From positions 21,711-85,710 of IMG/VR virus record IMGVR_UViG_3300044627_003499: a DNA stretch of 64,000 nucleotides, one strand, 5' to 3'. The translations under genes were made by a program, and so were the position numbers. The notes under the pieces were generated by a model. The model made no database searches. It had not been told where the DNA came from and worked only from the letters and a program-made list of their open reading frames with translations. This DNA comes from a virus. Of the stretch, positions 31,057-37,456 are shown in pieces (positions within the stretch are counted from its first letter, which is position 1; every line of letters starts with the position of its first letter).

Positions 31057-34000
31057 TTATCCTTGGTAAGTGCGAATTGGTCCACCGCGCCTATACGCAG
31101 ATCGCATAAGGTCATTCCTCCAATCTTCAGCACCAGGATCAATGCCATACGGTGGGATGTTGGTAACTTTACCACCACGGAAGCCTTCTGCTGTAACAAG
31201 TTTATCCATCCGTGGATAAGCAATGTTTTGTCCTTGAGTAGTAGTTTGAATAACCGGCTGTAAACCAGCGCCCATTACTACTTGTTCTGTCCAACCGCCA
31301 ATACGAGACAAACCTGGGGACTGCGTTAATGGACCAATTGGGGCAGGCTCTAATCCAGTCACAAAAAATTCTTGTGGCTCATTGCTGTAATAACGAGCTT
31401 TCTCGCCACGGCGAGTTAAATTCAAACTTTCAGAAGGGGCTCCAATGTCACGGCGGACACCAGGGGTAACACTTGTTGTTGGTTGAACAACCACGGTGCC
31501 GCCGGGCATATCACCAATGAACGGGCTTAAAGGAGTTAACGCACTACGCCCCGGTTGATATTGCGCATAAAGGGTACGTTTGCTGGGATCTTGACCAGGG
31601 AGGCCGAGCGTTGACTTAAGACGTAACGGAGACCTGCGCGATACTTGGGCTGATTCACCAGGATCAGGTAAAAGTTCTAATTGCCTTAATGGCGTTCTTG
31701 TTGGAGTTACAAACCTTTCCGGAGATGCAATAACTTTTGCTTGAAGACCGCCCGTCAAAGCGTCTGCCAAGAAAGCCTGGGCATTTGCTTCGACTTGAGT
31801 TGAAATTGCACGGTTTGCTCGAGTACCTGCAACGTTGTAAACAGTACCCAAGACATCGGGATTGTCTTGAGTTAAATAACGACCTGTTGGCGTTTTAATG
31901 GCGCCAGTAATGCGTGGTTGACGAATGACGCTATTTGCTTTGCTTTTGCCTGTAAAAATTACAGGGCCAGCAGCTTCGGCGGCAGCTCCTGTATAAACAT
32001 CAGCAGCTCCCAGGATTGGGCCAAGGTCTTCGTCAGTGGTATACCCAGTTCTAAGTTGAGTGACACTCGGAAGCACGGGGAGTGGCTCAGAAGGATCAAC
32101 AATCATTCCGCGCCTTAACGTTTCCATTGAACGAGCTACGTCTTGTGCAGGTCCAGAGGGAACCGTTGGGCGCAGATTACGAGCTTGCTGCAATACCTCT
32201 TGCGAGGCAGCAACAGCAGCCCTGGAGCGATCCAAAGCATCTAACTGTAAAGACGTAGGTTCTGCTCTTTTGGATGCCCTAGTACGCAAAACTTCAGACG
32301 CCATTCTGGCAAGTTCTTCATCAAATGCACTACCAAAAGTTTTTTCAGGATCAACAGATTGAACAGGCAAGTTTAATTGTTGAGTTGCGCCATATTTTGT
32401 ATATTTAGATGTTACAAGATTTTTTAGATATTGATTCATTGAGGCCTGCTGGCCCATTGTAATCAATTCCGTTAGGTCTTCATCGGAAGCTCTATTAAGT
32501 TCATTTAAAAGTTGTGCTTTTATTTTATATTCCGTACCTTGTTTTAACCTGGTTTTTAACCCTGTATCGGCAGAAACAAACTCACCAGCCGCATCTTGAT
32601 AAACAACATCGCCAGTAACACCAGGTTTACCACCACGCAAAGCTTTGCCGCGCATGGTGGTTTCAATTGGAACAGCGCCACCTGTCAATAAAGAATCAAT
32701 GTCTTCACCTAAATTTGTAGTTGGCGCATCGCGTAATTCAGCGCGTTGGCGAGCATTGTCAACAAGTTGTAATTGATCGTTTAATTCTTCTCTGTAAGTT
32801 TTGTTAAATTCTGCGGCAAATTGTTCGGGTGACAATTGCTCGCGTGGCAGTTGATTTTCATTCCTGATGTCAGCAAGAATTTGTTCGGCTTGCGCTTGAA
32901 GAGTTCTTGCTTTTTCTACACGATCTTGAACTTGTGCTGCTTGAATTTTATTCTCCGCAGAGTAATCAAAATCTGTATCAATTTCTTTTGCACGTAAATA
33001 TTGACGCGCTTGTTGTGCCAGGGGATCACCAATTTCTTCTTGGCTTAAAGCCCTGGGGGAAATACGAAAAGATTGTTTGTTTTGAAGATCAAGTACGTTT
33101 AATCCCCAATCTTCTGCCTGATCAACAGGAAGACCATCTGGAAGTTGTGCAGCAACTCGATTAATTGGAGCATCTGCTTCATATCCAATCATTTCAGATG
33201 GAGTTGCATTTTGAATCATGGCTTGACGGTCAGCTTCTGCCATGTCCTCCAGAAGGTCAACCCTGGACAGGTCAACATCCTCATTACGTTGAAGTTGTTG
33301 TTTTACTCGCCCTGTTTGTTGATCTTCTGCAGAGTAAACGGCATTAACTGATTGATCGGAAATTACCGCAGCAGTTGATTGTTGTTTTTCAACTTGCGTG
33401 GGAACATATCCAGATTGTTCCAGGCGTTCTTGTAGGAAGTTTTTAGGTGTAGCACGGAGTGGCTCTAAAACTTTTTCTTCTGCTGTATCACGAATTAAGT
33501 TACGGTACTCAGCTTGAGCTTTTGCCTGCATACTGCGGGCTTCTGACAGCTCTTCTGCTTTTTGTTGACGAACAAGCGACAATAACTCTGGATCTTGTGA
33601 CAAACGCTCTGCTGCATTGACACCAGTAATTTCACGTTGTGCAGAAGTGATGTCTGCAAAAGAACCTGGTTGACGACTGTAGTAAGTAGACGGTAATTCA
33701 GTTGCTTGACCTTGTAAACGTGACAAATCAGTCACAATCGGTCCGGTGACTGGGCGTACGGGTGTGGCACTGACGGGTACAGCGCTTAATGACGGGGAAG
33801 GAGCACCGGTTTGTGCAACTAATGAGGCAAGGTCGGTCTGAATTACCCCGGGCATCCGCTCAGCACGGGCTTCACGGGTGATTTGCTCCATGCGACGCAC
33901 TCGGTCGGCAGTGGAGCCAGGGGATGGTGGTGTTTGTGACCTTGTTACCTTTGGGTTCTCCGGCATTTGAGTTGCAGCCGCACGCCGCACCGCCTCATAG

Positions 34001-34191
34001 TTGGGTGCGCCAGGGCGTTTAGCTTCACGCGGAGGGGCCTGCTGGGCCATACGACCCCTTAAGTAGCGTGTTCCAGCAATACCGCCGGCTACAGCACCTG
34101 CTGCAAGGGCGGCTTTACCCAAAAAGTCAAGCAATCCACCTTCTTCTTGCTGCTGAGGTTGTTGATAGTACGCGTATTGCTCAGGAGTCAT
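31057..34191 (-). CDS. Very large virion protein, 1044 aa, probable ejection protein
   Basis: This is the first gene of the minus-strand late block. The N-terminus has a short hydrophobic glycine-rich segment (LLDFLGKAALAAGAVAGGIA, residues 18-37). The following 1000 residues are soluble and rich in Q, E, R and A with coiled-coil-like stretches, and without a recognised enzyme motif. The length and position suggest an internal core protein or a tape-measure-like protein, but the long tail hydrophobic segments of a classical tape measure are absent. Confidence 0.6.
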   Translation of the reverse strand: MTPEQYAYYQQPQQQEEGGLLDFLGKAALAAGAVAGGIAGTRYLRGRMAQQAPPREAKRPGAPNYEAVRRAAATQMPENPKVTRSQTPPSPGSTADRVRRMEQITREARAERMPGVIQTDLASLVAQTGAPSPSLSAVPVSATPVRPVTGPIVTDLSRLQGQATELPSTYYSRQPGSFADITSAQREITGVNAAERLSQDPELLSLVRQQKAEELSEARSMQAKAQAEYRNLIRDTAEEKVLEPLRATPKNFLQERLEQSGYVPTQVEKQQSTAAVISDQSVNAVYSAEDQQTGRVKQQLQRNEDVDLSRVDLLEDMAEADRQAMIQNATPSEMIGYEADAPINRVAAQLPDGLPVDQAEDWGLNVLDLQNKQSFRISPRALSQEEIGDPLAQQARQYLRAKEIDTDFDYSAENKIQAAQVQDRVEKARTLQAQAEQILADIRNENQLPREQLSPEQFAAEFNKTYREELNDQLQLVDNARQRAELRDAPTTNLGEDIDSLLTGGAVPIETTMRGKALRGGKPGVTGDVVYQDAAGEFVSADTGLKTRLKQGTEYKIKAQLLNELNRASDEDLTELITMGQQASMNQYLKNLVTSKYTKYGATQQLNLPVQSVDPEKTFGSAFDEELARMASEVLRTRASKRAEPTSLQLDALDRSRAAVAASQEVLQQARNLRPTVPSGPAQDVARSMETLRRGMIVDPSEPLPVLPSVTQLRTGYTTDEDLGPILGAADVYTGAAAEAAGPVIFTGKSKANSVIRQPRITGAIKTPTGRYLTQDNPDVLGTVYNVAGTRANRAISTQVEANAQAFLADALTGGLQAKVIASPERFVTPTRTPLRQLELLPDPGESAQVSRRSPLRLKSTLGLPGQDPSKRTLYAQYQPGRSALTPLSPFIGDMPGGTVVVQPTTSVTPGVRRDIGAPSESLNLTRRGEKARYYSNEPQEFFVTGLEPAPIGPLTQSPGLSRIGGWTEQVVMGAGLQPVIQTTTQGQNIAYPRMDKLVTAEGFRGGKVTNIPPYGIDPGAEDWRNDLMRSAYRRGGPIRTYQG

Positions 34192-34224
34192 GTAATTAAA
34201 GGTTTATTGCCTGATTATTTGATA

Positions 34225-34246
34225 TGTCAACATTCTATTGTTGACA
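34225..34246. promoter_or_regulatory. Operator-like inverted repeat with divergent -35 boxes
   Basis: TGTCAACA and TGTTGACA form a perfect 8-bp inverted repeat separated by 6 nt. Each arm contains TTGACA reading outward, so the palindrome overlaps the -35 of a plus-strand promoter (TTGACA at 34241, TATAGT at 34267) and of a weaker minus-strand promoter toward the late genes. A dimeric repressor could control both directions. Confidence 0.6.
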
Positions 34247-34299
34247 AATCTAGAAAACATGGGCGCTATAGTGAAACAATAACGTATTTGATTCCAGGG

Positions 34300-34512
34300 A
34301 TGGACGCCGGTACACGCCAAAAACGGGTCGAAGCTCTTGAAGCAATTAAAGATAGGGCTCTTGGGATGGCTGAAAAGAATACTGATCCGTTTGAAGTGCG
34401 TGATTTTGTGACTTCAGCCAAAAAAGAACTGGCATATGAGTTGCCAGACGAAGAAGCATTCAAAAAAGCAATGAACGCAACCCTCGCGTACAAGCGTAAA
34501 AAGGAATCTTAG
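34300..34512 (+). CDS. Small helical protein, 70 aa
   Basis: The protein (MDAGTRQKRVEALEAIKDRA, then PFEVRDFVTSAKKELAYELP) is all helical and charged, with no recognised domain. It is the lone plus-strand gene between the late operon and the terminator at 34537. Expression from the operator-linked promoter upstream makes a regulatory role plausible. A CAGGGA sequence precedes the ATG closely. Confidence 0.65.
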   Translation: MDAGTRQKRVEALEAIKDRALGMAEKNTDPFEVRDFVTSAKKELAYELPDEEAFKKAMNATLAYKRKKES

Positions 34513-34536
34513 AAATATAAGGACTTTTAAATATCG

Positions 34537-34563
34537 GCCGGGGTAAATGACCCCGGCTTTTTT
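34537..34563 (+). terminator. Rho-independent terminator
   Basis: GCCGGGG and CCCCGGC pair around TAAATGA and are followed by six T residues. It ends the single-gene transcript of the 70-residue protein. Confidence 0.9.
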
Positions 34564-34887
34564 GTCTAAAAATTTGGGATAAACCTTGTTTTACATGACA
34601 CAATCGCACTTTTACTTAAAAGAGGGGCCGTATAGACCCCAAAAAGGGACTAGATTTTCCTGACGCTTCTCCACCCACCCACCCGAATGCGATCACGGGG
34701 AGAAAAAAAAGAATGGCGGCGGTGGCAGTGAGAGTAGGAGGGGGTGCGGTGGCACCAATAATCCCCTAACTACGTTATAACGATAGTGTTATACCCGCTC
34801 ACTTCGTTCGCTAGTGCGACGAGCGGGCAAATATATACTGTCGTCCCTATCAAGCCTCAACCAACAGTAAGAACTAAGACATTCAGC
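34564..34887. other. Noncoding region before the plus-strand early block, origin candidate
   Basis: No gene is seen in about 460 nt up to 35030. The stretch contains strand-asymmetric runs (CCACCCACCCACCC near 34670 and GGCGGCGGTGGCAG near 34713), a TATAAC/GTTATA hairpin at 34776-34793 and a large stem-loop at 34794-34827 (CCCGCTC with GAGCGGG). The mix of secondary structure, skewed runs and a strong promoter is what a replication origin or early control region would show, but no iterons are visible. Confidence 0.4.
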
Positions 34888-34915
34888 TGATATAATCCCG
34901 TATCGCGCTGCGATA
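34888..34915 (+). promoter_or_regulatory. Extended -10 promoter with operator palindrome at the start site
   Basis: TGATATAAT at 34888-34896 is an extended -10 box. The expected transcription start falls at the palindrome TATCGC-GCT-GCGATA (34901-34915), a possible repressor site. No good -35 is present, which an extended -10 can tolerate. The first downstream gene starts at 35030. Confidence 0.55.
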
Positions 34916-35029
34916 TGCTTAGCTACACTCTCCTCCTGTTTTCAGGAAGAACTGTTGTCAATACTGGGTTTTCGGGGGTTGCGCATCCGTACAACGCAGA
35001 CATTCCATTGCAAACTTGAGGTCAACTCA

Positions 35030-35335
35030 ATGCTAACCAAAGAGATTCGCCGCGTCCGCTTGTCGGGTCGCGAATATCACGGCGTCACTTGCAACAAGCT
35101 TGCAGAGAAAGCCGCACAAGAAGCAAGGGCTAAAGGATGGCAGACCTGGACAATGTACAACCAATCAGACGTTTTGGACTGGGCTACCACGGTGGCACAG
35201 AAACCTGGAACCAACTGGTACATCATCGGTCAATGGATCGAGGATGACGAAGTTGTATACAAGGTCCAAGGCAAACGGCAGGACGTACTGAAACAGTGGC
35301 TCTGCTACACCAACGCCCTTGAACCAAACTACTGA
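35030..35335 (+). CDS. Unknown protein, 101 aa, first gene of the plus-strand block
   Basis: The ATG at 35030 has GAGG 8 nt upstream. The protein (MLTKEIRRVRLSGREYHGVT, then TNWYIIGQWIEDDEVVYKVQ) looks like a small alpha/beta protein of unknown function. Its last codons and stop are part of the first T-loop RNA element. Confidence 0.65.
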   Translation: MLTKEIRRVRLSGREYHGVTCNKLAEKAAQEARAKGWQTWTMYNQSDVLDWATTVAQKPGTNWYIIGQWIEDDEVVYKVQGKRQDVLKQWLCYTNALEPNY

Positions 35336-35377
35336 TCCGTACAAGCGGGTCCAGGGGTGCAAACCCCCTGGTAGTTA
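35327..35377 (+). ncRNA. T-loop three-way-junction RNA element 1
   Basis: Closing stem AACTA/TAGTT (35327-31 with 35372-76), hairpin ATCCG-TACAAG-CGGGT (35335-50), then a 7-bp arm CCAGGGG/CCCCTGG with the loop TGCAAAC (35351-71), and an A at 35377. The loop keeps C, purine and A at the positions of tRNA 56-58, and arm plus closing stem give 12 stacked base pairs. The stop codon of the preceding gene lies inside the element. Confidence 0.65.
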
Positions 35378-35379
35378 TT

Positions 35380-35398
35380 GCCACACACTGAGTGTGGC
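35380..35398 (+). promoter_or_regulatory. Leader hairpin GCCACAC type, copy 1
   Basis: GCCACAC and GTGTGGC form a 7-bp stem with loop ACTGA. It starts 3 nt after the A that ends RNA element 1 and precedes the next gene's start codon. If the element is cleaved, this hairpin would be the 5' end of the next mRNA. Confidence 0.6.
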
Positions 35399-35409
35399 TT
35401 CAGAGGACC

Positions 35410-35610
35410 ATGGGACTTCGCTCTTCACTCGGCAAAGCTGTAAGCGCTGGTTGGACTGTGTTCAACCATGAGATGGCTGCAGGTTTGGCCGAACATCAGA
35501 TCAATGCTGCTGCTGCTGCTGTTCAACGCAGAAACAAGCATATTGACAGCTTGATCACTGGTGACTACGGACGCTCAACTTCGAGCGGTCGAAAGATCAC
35601 CTTTAGCTAA
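35410..35610 (+). CDS. Small protein, 66 aa
   Basis: The protein (MGLRSSLGKAVSAGWTVFNH) has an alanine run INAAAAAVQRRNK and resembles short cyanophage proteins of unknown role. AGAGGA lies a little close to the ATG. An in-frame GTG at 35392 inside the leader hairpin is an alternative start. Confidence 0.6.
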   Translation: MGLRSSLGKAVSAGWTVFNHEMAAGLAEHQINAAAAAVQRRNKHIDSLITGDYGRSTSSGRKITFS

Positions 35611-35650
35611 CCCTGGTGGGTCAAGGGAGGTTCGATTCCTCCCTTAGTTA
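35605..35650 (+). ncRNA. T-loop three-way-junction RNA element 2
   Basis: Closing stem AGCTA/TAGTT (with one G-U), hairpin ACCC-TGGT-GGGT (35610-21), then AGGGAGG/CCTCCCT with the classical T-loop TTCGATT (35631-37), then A at 35650. The preceding TAA stop lies in the closing stem. Confidence 0.65.
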
Positions 35651-35652
35651 TT

Positions 35653-35676
35653 GCCTCCAGCGGAGATAGGCACCGC
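35653..35676 (+). promoter_or_regulatory. Leader motif CAGCGGAGAT, possible pseudoknot, copy 1
   Basis: GCCT (35653-56) can pair with AGGC (35668-71), and GCGG (35660-63) with CCGC (35673-76), an H-type pseudoknot arrangement. The core CCAGCGGAGAT is repeated in two other leaders. Confidence 0.5.
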
Positions 35677-35680
35677 ACAA

Positions 35681-35693
35681 CAGGAGATTCCTG
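35681..35693 (+). promoter_or_regulatory. Mini hairpin over Shine-Dalgarno and start codon
   Basis: CAGGA-GAT-TCCTG pairs the AGGAG Shine-Dalgarno with the bases before the GTG start at 35693. A covarying version (ATGGA-GTTA-TCCAT) covers the start at 36220. Confidence 0.5.
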
Positions 35694-35893
35694 TGGCCAA
35701 GCGCGCAATTATTGTTCAATTTCAGGAAGATCATCCCGGCAATCCGGGGTGGTGGAGGTACAGCCGACCTGTGCTTCGGCACGTAACACAAGTACCAAAC
35801 AGCTCCACTATTAGGTGGCGATCATGCGGTTCACAGCCTTGCTTTGAGTGCCGTCAGGCACAAAAAGAGTGGGATCTGAAGTACAGCAGCTGA
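35693..35893 (+). CDS. Small protein, 66 aa, GTG start
   Basis: AGGAG lies 6 nt before GTG. The protein (MAKRAIIVQFQEDHPGNPGW) contains a CFEC pair near residue 52 that could bind metal. Function unknown. Confidence 0.6.
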   Translation: MAKRAIIVQFQEDHPGNPGWWRYSRPVLRHVTQVPNSSTIRWRSCGSQPCFECRQAQKEWDLKYSS

Positions 35894-35935
35894 TCCGTTA
35901 AAGCGGGTTGGGAGGTGCAAACCCTCCCACAGTTA
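35888..35935 (+). ncRNA. T-loop three-way-junction RNA element 3
   Basis: AGCTG/CAGTT closing stem, hairpin ATCCG-TTAAAG-CGGGT (35893-908) and TGGGAGG/CCTCCCA arm with TGCAAAC loop (35909-29), with no unpaired base at the junction, then A at 35935. Compared with element 1 the arm sequence changes on both strands while the loop is constant. Confidence 0.7.
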
Positions 35936-35937
35936 TT

Positions 35938-35961
35938 ACCCCCAGCGGAGATGGGTACCGC
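35938..35961 (+). promoter_or_regulatory. Leader motif CAGCGGAGAT, possible pseudoknot, copy 2
   Basis: ACCC (35938-41) pairs with GGGT (35953-56), and GCGG (35945-48) with CCGC (35958-61). Relative to copy 1 the first helix has changed from GCCT/AGGC to ACCC/GGGT on both strands, with identical spacing. Confidence 0.55.
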
Positions 35962-35977
35962 ATGTTTTATCGTCATC

Positions 35978-36133
35978 ATGACAACTACATACCAGCAACT
36001 CCGTCAGTATTTTACTGAACAAGAGTTAGACAACGCAACAATTATTACGCGCCATATTCAACATAATTTTCCGCACATGACATATGCAGAAATCTACATC
36101 AATCTTCTGGTTCAGATGATTGCCGAACGTTAA
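35978..36133 (+). CDS. Small protein, 51 aa
   Basis: The protein (MTTTYQQLRQYFTEQELDNA) is helical. The ATG at 35978 is chosen as the first downstream of the structured leader; the Shine-Dalgarno is poor. Its TAA stop lies in the closing stem of RNA element 4. Confidence 0.55.
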   Translation: MTTTYQQLRQYFTEQELDNATIITRHIQHNFPHMTYAEIYINLLVQMIAER

Positions 36134-36176
36134 GTACCGGGCGTGATGCCGGGGGATCGAATCCCCCCACTTAACA
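36129..36176 (+). ncRNA. T-loop RNA element 4
   Basis: A perfect 7-bp closing stem GTTAAGT/ACTTAAC encloses a short hairpin GGC-GTGAT-GCC and a GGGGG/CCCCC arm with loop ATCGAAT (36156-62), then A at 36176. The loop again has C, G, A at the T-loop positions. Confidence 0.6.
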
Positions 36177-36179
36177 CTT

Positions 36180-36203
36180 GCCTTCAGCGGAGATAGGCAC
36201 CGC
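36180..36203 (+). promoter_or_regulatory. Leader motif CAGCGGAGAT, possible pseudoknot, copy 3
   Basis: GCCT (36180-83) pairs with AGGC (36195-98), and GCGG (36187-90) with CCGC (36200-03). Spacing is the same as in the other two copies. Confidence 0.5.
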
Positions 36204-36219
36204 ACACATGGAGTTATCC

Positions 36220-36510
36220 ATGGATCTGACTACAGGTTGGAAACAACATACCAACGTACCTGGTGGTTATCACCTGGTTTACGTTGATGCTTTGGTTGGT
36301 GAGATATCCATTGTTACCGGACCGCAAGGTTCAGGACTAATGGCGTCTAACAATCCAGGGCAAGAACCCACGTATGAAGTGTGGTTTCCAGGTATGCGCA
36401 ATCCAACCGGCCATTTAACACTTGATGAGATTAAAGGAATCATCAAGTACATGCGCCAATGTGAAGAAGAACGCATATGGACAGCGTGTAGTGAATACGA
36501 GAACGATTGA
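36220..36510 (+). CDS. Unknown protein, 96 aa
   Basis: GGAG lies 6 nt before the ATG at 36220, inside a small hairpin (36208-21). The protein (MDLTTGWKQHTNVPGGYHLV) has a beta-rich N-terminal half and TGHLTLDEIKGIIKYM near the end. Function unknown. Confidence 0.6.
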   Translation: MDLTTGWKQHTNVPGGYHLVYVDALVGEISIVTGPQGSGLMASNNPGQEPTYEVWFPGMRNPTGHLTLDEIKGIIKYMRQCEEERIWTACSEYEND

Positions 36511-36552
36511 TCCGTAAAAGCGGGAGGCAGGGTGCAAACCCCTGCCCAGTTA
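36505..36552 (+). ncRNA. T-loop three-way-junction RNA element 5
   Basis: GATTG/CAGTT closing stem with two G-U pairs, hairpin TCCG-TAAAAG-CGGG, then GGCAGGG/CCCTGCC arm with loop TGCAAAC (36526-46), then A at 36552. It repeats the layout of elements 1 and 3 with a third, independently compensated arm. Confidence 0.7.
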
Positions 36553-36554
36553 TT

Positions 36555-36573
36555 GCCACACACTAAGTGTGGC
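36555..36573 (+). promoter_or_regulatory. Leader hairpin GCCACAC type, copy 2
   Basis: GCCACAC-ACTAA-GTGTGGC, 3 nt after the A of element 5, precedes the next gene at the same distance as copy 1. Confidence 0.6.
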
Positions 36574-36588
36574 TCAACTTAACGCAAC

Positions 36589-36777
36589 ATGAGCCCAACT
36601 AAATTTATCGTAATCAGCGTATCCATCTGGATGGTAAGCATGGGTGCTATCAGCCCCATCATTATTCATCAGTTGGATAAAGCAACTGCCAAACAGTGTT
36701 TGACACATGATTGGCCCAAGACTGCACATCAGCTCCATATGGACTGGTGCGCCGCTAACAACTATCCCACTCACTGA
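36589..36777 (+). CDS. Small membrane protein, 62 aa
   Basis: The N-terminus (MSPTKFIVISVSIWMVSMGA, then ISPIIIH) is one hydrophobic segment that could be a signal anchor. There is no Shine-Dalgarno; the leader is CTCAACTTAACGCAAC. Function unknown. Confidence 0.6.
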   Translation: MSPTKFIVISVSIWMVSMGAISPIIIHQLDKATAKQCLTHDWPKTAHQLHMDWCAANNYPTH

Positions 36778-36778
36778 C

Positions 36779-36976
36779 ATGTATTTCATCACACTTGACG
36801 GTAAACAGTACCGTCAGTACTCAGCCAACGAGTACGTCGATGCATTGGAAGATGCCGCACAATTGGACCACATCTACAACTCACCAGAGTTGAATGATGG
36901 CGTCCAGGGTACCCATGACATCAGACTTCTCATCCTTCCTGAGATGATGATGTCCGATGTTGAGATGGTCATCTGA
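36779..36976 (+). CDS. Small acidic protein, 65 aa
   Basis: The ATG follows the upstream TGA by one base, so translation is probably by reinitiation. The protein (MYFITLDGKQYRQYSANEYV) is acidic with a methionine-rich end (LPEMMMSDVEMVI). Confidence 0.6.
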   Translation: MYFITLDGKQYRQYSANEYVDALEDAAQLDHIYNSPELNDGVQGTHDIRLLILPEMMMSDVEMVI

Positions 36977-37015
36977 CCAGGCGTGATGTCGGGGGATCAA
37001 ATCCCCCACTCAACA
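36959..37015 (+). ncRNA. T-loop RNA element 6
   Basis: GTTGAG/CTCAAC closes a region holding three hairpins: GGTC-ATCT-GACC, GGC-GTGAT-GTC and GGGGG/CCCCC with loop ATCAAAT (36996-37002), then A at 37015. The three hairpins on a closing stem make it the most cloverleaf-like of the six. Confidence 0.6.
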
Positions 37016-37018
37016 ATT

Positions 37019-37037
37019 GCCACCCACTGAAGGTGGC
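37019..37037 (+). promoter_or_regulatory. Leader hairpin GCCACC type, copy 3
   Basis: GCCACC-CACTGAA-GGTGGC, 3 to 4 nt after the A of element 6. The stem differs from copies 1 and 2 on both strands. Confidence 0.55.
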
Positions 37038-37054
37038 TTACAACTCAACTCAAC

Positions 37055-37243
37055 ATGACTGCACTCAACCTGCGTAAGAACACTGCTGAGCTTCTAAAGC
37101 TCTCTGCTAAAGCTATCGAGAATGCCAAGGCACCTAACATGTCTATTGTTGGTGCCAAGCTGATCGAGTATCGTATCCGTGCGGCGGCACTCATGATGCC
37201 GAACGACATGGCATTCGTTATCACACCTAAGGCTGACGCATGA
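37055..37243 (+). CDS. Small basic helical protein, 62 aa
   Basis: The protein (MTALNLRKNTAELLKLSAKA) is a helical basic polypeptide. The leader is CAACTCAACTCAAC directly before ATG, without Shine-Dalgarno. Its TGA overlaps the next ATG. Confidence 0.6.
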   Translation: MTALNLRKNTAELLKLSAKAIENAKAPNMSIVGAKLIEYRIRAAALMMPNDMAFVITPKADA

Positions 37244-37374
37244 CTAACAATCAACTTGCACAGCTAATGTCTTTAACAACCGACATGGCTGACTTAGTAC
37301 GTACTACAGGTGATGAAGATCTCTCTGAGATTTTCGATCAACTACTTGTGTACATCAATAAGTTAGAAGACTGA
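37240..37374 (+). CDS. Small acidic helical protein, 44 aa
   Basis: The ATG overlaps the previous stop (ATGA). The frame encodes MTNNQLAQLMSLTTDMADLV and ends INKLED. The tight coupling to a basic helical partner suggests the two proteins may interact, as an inference. Confidence 0.55.
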   Translation: MTNNQLAQLMSLTTDMADLVRTTGDEDLSEIFDQLLVYINKLED

Positions 37375-37391
37375 CTTTTGACGTTTGCACT

Positions 37392-37411
37392 AAGGGGTTA
37401 CGGCCCTTTTC
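37392..37411 (+). terminator. Terminator-like hairpin 1
   Basis: AAGGG-GTTACGG-CCCTT followed by TTCT. It is short, so read-through is likely. A second hairpin follows immediately. Confidence 0.6.
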
Positions 37412-37412
37412 T

Positions 37413-37430
37413 GCAGACCTCATTGTCTGC
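37413..37430 (+). promoter_or_regulatory. Leader hairpin with CTCA loop, copy 1
   Basis: GCAGAC-CTCATT-GTCTGC directly follows the terminator-like hairpin. Copies 2 and 3 (37749, 38221) keep the CTCA loop start and change the stem on both sides. Confidence 0.6.
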
Positions 37431-37456
37431 ATTCAATTCACACCACTTGGATTCAC

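Noticed and set aside
35605-35650. A complete canonical tRNA at the first classical TTCGATT loop
   Set aside because: No D-arm, no anticodon arm with 7-nt loop and no 7-bp acceptor can be formed. It is a tRNA-like arm only.
35653-36203. Glutamine (glnA/Downstream-peptide) riboswitches in the CAGCGGAGAT leaders
   Set aside because: The core resembles CGGAAGUAGG, but the conserved flanks (CGUUCA and GGAACGCA) and the junction layout are missing.
35327-37037. CRISPR array
   Set aside because: Repeated parts are imperfect, compensated RNA stems between coding genes, not constant repeats with unique spacers.
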